Origin: SIG480 sp045539475 | GTDB taxonomy: Bacteria > Bacillota > Clostridia > Oscillospirales > JAAYXM01 | Length of the DNA: 64,000 nucleotides | Direction: 5' to 3' | Assembly: GCA_045539475.1 (NCBI GenBank) | Contig: JAZQFJ010000053.1 | Coordinates: forward strand, 170,124 to 234,123 | In this document: positions 60,585 to 64,000 of the stretch, one piece after another | How the letters are laid out: each line of letters starts with the position of its first letter | Position numbering within the stretch: position 1 is the stretch's first letter | Made by a program: the position numbers and the translations under genes | Notes under the pieces: generated by a model | What the model saw: only the letters and a program-made list of their open reading frames with translations | What the model was told of the DNA's origin: nothing | Databases searched by the model: none

Positions 60585-60622
60585 AAACAGAGCAACGGAT
60601 CATTTCCCGTTGCTCTGTTTTC
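60585..60622. terminator. Terminator of the PHP gene
   Basis: AAACAGAGCAACGG pairs with CCGTTGCTCTGTTT around an 8-base loop, followed by T. Confidence 0.88.
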
Positions 60623-60897
60623 TAAAATTATCATATATCATTTTTGGGCAAATAGCCTAATTATTCAATAACCAATCCGCAAATCAACTATTCTTACACC
60701 CTCGTATTGATACTCATCGTGTCGAGTATTGGCAATCACCATTTTTGGATAGACAACCTTGATTTTAAGCAATGGCGAAACCTCTCATTCAAAAGTCTTG
60801 TCATCGCTGATATTATCCGAAACCCGTATATAAATCTTCTCGTTGCACTTGACGGAGACATCACAGATCCAAGATGCGCAAGTTTTTGCGCGTAGAG
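60623..60897. other. Gene-poor stretch, possible decayed coding sequence
   Basis: No convincing gene. A plus-strand frame of 62 codons (60707-60895) has no SD and no recognised domain. On the minus strand a short frame spells MVIANTRHDEYQYEG and further a C-terminus-like VDLRIGY, which could be the end of a decayed protein. A GCGCAA-gttt-TTGCGC palindrome (60877-60892) lies near the stop of the phosphatase gene. Confidence 0.4.
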
Positions 60898-61347
60898 TTA
60901 TTCTTTTGTTAGCTTGTTCAAAAGCCCTTCACACCCGCGCAGAATATCGCGGTAGGTGGTTTCAAAGTCATCCGTATACCATGGGTCTGCAACATCTCCC
61001 GGCGTGTCGGTATAGTCCATAAGGCGTGAAATCTTCCCTTCGTTATCCTCACCTATTACATATGCGATGTTACGCAGGTTCCGCCCGTCCATGCATATAA
61101 CGTAGTCAAAGCTTTCGTAATCCTTGCGTGTTATTCTCTGAGCGTATTTGCCGTTGCAGGATATACCGTGCTCGGAAAGCTTGCGGCGAGCGGGTGGATA
61201 AACCGGATTGCCAAGCTCCTCTGTGCTTGTTGCGCGCGATTCGATATAAAACTGCTCCCTGCGGTCAGCAACAAGCTTTTTCATAATAAATTCCGCCATC
61301 GGACTGCGGCAGATATTTCCGTGGCAGACAAAAAGTATTTTTGTCAT
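60898..61347 (-). CDS. Low-molecular-weight protein-tyrosine phosphatase
   Basis: The 149-residue protein has the C-x5-R active site F-V-C-H-G-N-I-C-R-S at residues 6-15 and the general-acid motif D-V-A-D-P-W-Y near residue 120. Family members dephosphorylate tyrosine on proteins such as capsule kinases or arginine on some substrates. It lies 12 bp after the araC gene on the same strand; ATG follows AAGGAG. Confidence 0.94.
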   Translation of the reverse strand: MTKILFVCHGNICRSPMAEFIMKKLVADRREQFYIESRATSTEELGNPVYPPARRKLSEHGISCNGKYAQRITRKDYESFDYVICMDGRNLRNIAYVIGEDNEGKISRLMDYTDTPGDVADPWYTDDFETTYRDILRGCEGLLNKLTKE

Positions 61348-61359
61348 TTCATATTCTCC

Positions 61360-62238
61360 TTAAATGTAGGTTGGACCCTTTGTGTTTCGTTTTTTAAATT
61401 CTATGGGGGTGATACCCATATGCTTTTTATACAGACGGAAAAAGTTTGAATAATTGTTGAAACCTGCCATCTGACATGCAGTTCCTATATTTGCTCCGTT
61501 ACTGACAATTTCATTAAAGTAGGAAATGCGGTGGAATATAACATAATTCCACAGAGATGTGCCGACATATTCCTTGAAAAGATGTGACAGATATGACTTG
61601 TCTATATTGAACTCCTTAGCAATGCTGTCCATGCTTATTTCTTCTCTGAAATGAACATTAAGAAATTTAAGAATTTCATTTATAAAATGGTTTTCTGTTG
61701 AAGAAACAATGTTTTTAAAGTCCTGATTTTCCGATATTTCGCAGATGACAGAAAGCACCTCGGTTATTTTACATAGTGCAAGAACATCTTTTACAGAACC
61801 GTTGCTTTGAATAGTTGCAAGAAGACTTTTCAACACAGCGTCTAAAGAGTATTTTTTTACGCTTGCAGAAGAAATATGGTTTGATACGCCTTTTTCGCGA
61901 TTTATAAAAGGACTGTAAAGTGAACTGCAGTCTTTGGGGAAATTCTTTAACAGTCTGTCGGAAAAATGAAGAACAATTCTTTCGTGATATTTGTTTGCAT
62001 CTACACTGCAGCAGAACATTTCGGAAGGATTAAGTATAATAATATCACCGTCATTGAAGTTATACTGTTTTCCTTCAATTTTAATATTTCCGCTTCCGCT
62101 GATGAAATAGTAGAGCATGCATTGTGAGGTTTGGTGCATATAAGAAAGCGTGGAAGCTTCTGCTGAAAATCCCGTAGTGTGGTTTACAATATATCCGAGA
62201 TCGCTTTCGTAGCTTGTCTTGTTGAAATTTTCATACAT
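61360..62238 (-). CDS. AraC-family transcriptional regulator
   Basis: A 292-residue regulator with a cupin half (NFNDGDIIILNPSEMFC) and a C-terminal double helix-turn-helix (ISMDSIAKEFNIDKSYLSHL, then IGTACQMAGFNNYSNFFRLY). ATG 62238 follows GAGGTGG; the upstream GTG 62247 lies in the SD. It is divergent from the M20 amidohydrolase gene and probably regulates it. Confidence 0.9.
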   Translation of the reverse strand: MYENFNKTSYESDLGYIVNHTTGFSAEASTLSYMHQTSQCMLYYFISGSGNIKIEGKQYNFNDGDIIILNPSEMFCCSVDANKYHERIVLHFSDRLLKNFPKDCSSLYSPFINREKGVSNHISSASVKKYSLDAVLKSLLATIQSNGSVKDVLALCKITEVLSVICEISENQDFKNIVSSTENHFINEILKFLNVHFREEISMDSIAKEFNIDKSYLSHLFKEYVGTSLWNYVIFHRISYFNEIVSNGANIGTACQMAGFNNYSNFFRLYKKHMGITPIEFKKRNTKGPTYI

Positions 62239-62287
62239 AAAATCCACCTCATAGCAGTATTATATATAAAAATCGCAGTAAAGTCAA

Positions 62288-62316
62288 TTGTATATTTAAT
62301 TATGATGTGATACAAT
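62288..62316 (+). promoter_or_regulatory. Promoter of the M20 gene
   Basis: TTGTAT (62288-62293) and TACAAT (62311-62316) with a 17-bp spacer. Confidence 0.7.
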
Positions 62317-62367
62317 AAAAAACATAGTTGAATATACTATATCGATATAATTACAGGAGTGTATGAA

Positions 62368-63564
62368 ATGATAAATATAGATAAGGATTATATCATCAAA
62401 TTAAGACGTGAGATACATATGTATCCTGAGGTTGACTACGATTTGCCGAAAACTGTTGCCTTGGTTAAGCGTGAGCTTGAGAGCATGGGGGTTCCCTATA
62501 CCGAAAAGTATGGAAAAGGAAGCGTTGTCGGATACATAAATCCGGATAAGACCGGTTTTACCATCGGTATCCGTGCGGATATGGATGCCCTGAGAATGAC
62601 CGAGGCAAATGACTGTGAATACCGTTCGCGTCACGAAGGAATTATGCATGCCTGCGGTCACGATGCTCATACCGCAATTCTTTTGGGCACGGCAAAGGCA
62701 CTCAAGGAAATTGAGAACACGCTTTCCTGCCGTGTGAAGCTTGTTTTCCAGCCCAGTGAGGAGGGCGTTACAAGCGGCGCAATTATGATGATTGAAAACG
62801 GCGTTATGGAAGATATCGACATTATGACAGGACTTCATGTGGGCACTTCCCTTGATGTCGGAAAGCTTGGAGTATGCCCGGGTTTTTCAAGCGCATCAAG
62901 CCGCCATTTCAAGATTGAGGTAGGCGGTAAAAGCGTTCACGCAACGGCATATCATAAAGGCATTGATGCTTTGGCAATAGCGGTAAAGATGTATGAAGGA
63001 CTTCAGTCAATTTTCGCAAATGAGGTTGATCCAAAGGAAAGAGTTGTTTGCCGTGTGACAAAGCTTCATTCCGGTACAGCTCAGAACATTATTCCCGATT
63101 ATGCCCTTATGCAGGGAACAATCCGCACTTTCAATGTGCCGTTAAGCGGATTCATCCACGACAGAATGCAGGCACTGGCAAAGAGCTTATCCGATATGTA
63201 CGGGGTGGAAATCAAGGTTCACGCACCGCTTAAGTCGACCTGTGTTTACAACAACCCATACCTTTCGGAGATTATGATGAAAAGTATGGAAAAGGTTGTC
63301 GGCAAAGAGAATGTTGCCAAGGTAGAGTATGGTATGGGTTCTGAAGACTTTTCGAGGTTTACCGATATAGTTCCCAGTGTATTCTTCCGTCTCGGAATAA
63401 GAAACGAAGAAAAGGGAATCACGCAGGTAGCCCACCAGATCGATTTTCAGGTTGATGAAGATGCACTCATATACGGAGCGCAGAATTTCGTTCAGTTCGT
63501 TCTTGATAATCAAAATGGTGTGGATATAAAAATGGCAAAAAAAGCAGACGAAAGGGTCAACTGA
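62368..63564 (+). CDS. M20-family amidohydrolase (N-acyl-amino-acid deacylase type)
   Basis: The 398-residue protein has the M20D set: G-I-R-A-D-M-D-A-L, H-A-C-G-H-D-A-H-T-A, V-F-Q-P-S-E-E-G and a C-terminal Y-G-M-G-S-E-D-F. These enzymes hydrolyse N-acyl amino acids, hippurate or indole-3-acetyl amides. ATG 62368 has AGGAG eight bases upstream; the GTG at 62359 lies in the SD. The AraC regulator is divergent from it. Confidence 0.92.
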   Translation: MINIDKDYIIKLRREIHMYPEVDYDLPKTVALVKRELESMGVPYTEKYGKGSVVGYINPDKTGFTIGIRADMDALRMTEANDCEYRSRHEGIMHACGHDAHTAILLGTAKALKEIENTLSCRVKLVFQPSEEGVTSGAIMMIENGVMEDIDIMTGLHVGTSLDVGKLGVCPGFSSASSRHFKIEVGGKSVHATAYHKGIDALAIAVKMYEGLQSIFANEVDPKERVVCRVTKLHSGTAQNIIPDYALMQGTIRTFNVPLSGFIHDRMQALAKSLSDMYGVEIKVHAPLKSTCVYNNPYLSEIMMKSMEKVVGKENVAKVEYGMGSEDFSRFTDIVPSVFFRLGIRNEEKGITQVAHQIDFQVDEDALIYGAQNFVQFVLDNQNGVDIKMAKKADERVN

Positions 63565-63597
63565 GGCTTATTTCCCTTAAAACTTTTTGTCGCAAAC

Positions 63598-63624
63598 TTG
63601 ACAAAACCATATAAAGAGTATAAG
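63598..63624 (+). promoter_or_regulatory. Probable promoter of the zinc-ribbon gene
   Basis: TTGACA (63598-63603) and TATAAG (63619-63624) with a short 15-bp spacer. Confidence 0.45.
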
Positions 63625-63673
63625 ATGTTGTTGAAGGATTATTTATACAACTTACACGGAAAGGTGAGAAGCG

Positions 63674-63823
63674 ATGAGTGAAGAGAAAAAGAACACACCG
63701 GAAAAGAAAGAAAAGCCTGCGGGGGCGTGTCCGATTTGCGGGTTTATAACGCCGTTCAATCCGGAAGAAGCGGGCTTTTGTTGCCCGGTGTGCGGGGCGC
63801 CGTCCGGCCAGGTTAAAAAGTGA
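63674..63823 (+). CDS. 49-aa double-CxxC zinc-ribbon protein
   Basis: A 49-codon ORF with AAGGTGAGA eight bases before ATG 63674. After a charged N-terminus rich in Glu and Lys the peptide has C-P-I-C-G and C-C-P-V-C-G, two knuckles of a zinc ribbon, and a Gln-Val-Lys-Lys end. It is preceded by a promoter-like pair and followed by a strong hairpin, so it is monocistronic. Function unknown. Confidence 0.75.
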   Translation: MSEEKKNTPEKKEKPAGACPICGFITPFNPEEAGFCCPVCGAPSGQVKK

Positions 63824-63834
63824 GATAAAAAATC

Positions 63835-63861
63835 AGAAGCTGCGGGAAAACCGCAGCTTCT
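63835..63861. terminator. Terminator of the zinc-ribbon gene
   Basis: AGAAGCTGCGG-gaaaa-CCGCAGCTTCT, perfect 11-bp arms, just after the stop codon. Confidence 0.85.
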
Positions 63862-63889
63862 TCAGACTGTCGAAGAACCTGAGTATGCG

Positions 63890-64000
63890 TTAAGCAAACA
63901 TCGGGTTCTTCTTCGTTTTTATTGAAAATACGATAAAACCGAGCATTTTTGAAGGTATATTATTCGCCTTCCATTTCCACTTTGCAAGCTTTTTAAGATT
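63890..64000 (-). CDS. C-terminal end of an unidentified minus-strand gene (cut by window edge)
   Basis: The minus-strand frame is open from the right edge for 36 codons and ends at TAA (63892-63890). The visible C-terminus is basic (NLKKLAKWKWKANN, KMLGFIVFSIKTKKNPMF). A hairpin GAAGAACC...GGGTTCTTC (63871-63913) surrounds the stop. No domain can be named from this piece. Confidence 0.4.
   Translation of the reverse strand, partial: NLKKLAKWKWKANNIPSKMLGFIVFSIKTKKNPMFA

Noticed and set aside
60707..60895. 62-codon plus-strand frame after the PHP phosphatase
   Set aside because: No SD, no conserved motif; kept only as a possible remnant in the gene-poor stretch.
1..64000. CRISPR array, prophage or insertion sequence
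   Set aside because: No regularly spaced repeats, cas genes, transposase, integrase or phage structural genes were seen.

Overview
The window looks like a chromosome segment of a gut-type, Gram-positive, low-to-moderate GC member of the Clostridia. The evidence is two T-box leaders, strong GGAGG ribosome binding sites, lipobox and SLH surface proteins, endospore-type genes (a PdaA-like deacetylase and a lipoprotein beside alr) and sigma-A promoters with 17-bp spacers. No rRNA, CRISPR array, insertion sequence or prophage was seen.

Region 1 (1-8.9 kb): the 3' end of a short-chain dehydrogenase gene, a PHP-domain protein, a palindromic repeat element, pdaA, a GH20 hexosaminidase, a tryptophan T-box driving a solitary trpB plus yfbR, a tRNA-Leu(GAG), two back-to-back gene remnants (SLH and GHKL kinase), a small monooxygenase and a lipoprotein.

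Region 2 (8.9-25.7 kb): a host-glycan, probably glycosaminoglycan, degradation locus. It holds a second GH20 enzyme, an AraC regulator, a GH2 beta-glucuronidase with the uronate-recognising NxK motif, an 871-aa secreted multimodular protein, a 2371-aa SLH-anchored heparinase II/III-type lyase, a translationally coupled sugar-binding lipoprotein and a convergent CE4 deacetylase. A poorly characterised module of about 165-200 aa recurs five times in the two large proteins.

Region 3 (25.8-45.5 kb): a phenylalanine T-box with pheST; a small XRE gene divergent from a 67-aa protein; a convergent small-RNA/hydrophobic-peptide locus that looks like an undescribed type I toxin-antitoxin; a FecCD-type ABC importer; the chain SLOG-nnrD-GerS-like lipoprotein-alr-mazF-coiled-coil protein; a beta-CASP nuclease, LOG protein and PfoR-type membrane protein operon; yibE/F; and a LysR/sodium-solute symporter divergon.

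Region 4 (45.5-64 kb): a MITE-like element, two amidohydrolases, a GlmU-C-like acyltransferase next to an unusual XRE-GlmM fusion, a YitT-ABC ATPase-dCMP deaminase-small membrane protein-nth-gph operon, nagA, a neutral-ceramidase-like protein, mgtE behind a candidate leader peptide, a DMT exporter, a second PHP protein, an AraC/low-molecular-weight phosphatase pair, an M20 amidohydrolase, a 49-aa zinc-ribbon protein and one partial gene at the right edge.

A plausible thread is amino-sugar flow: GH20 enzymes release GlcNAc, the lyase and glucuronidase open uronate-containing chains, NagA deacetylates GlcNAc-6-P, and GlmM plus the acyltransferase feed amino sugars back into the cell wall. This link is inference from gene content.
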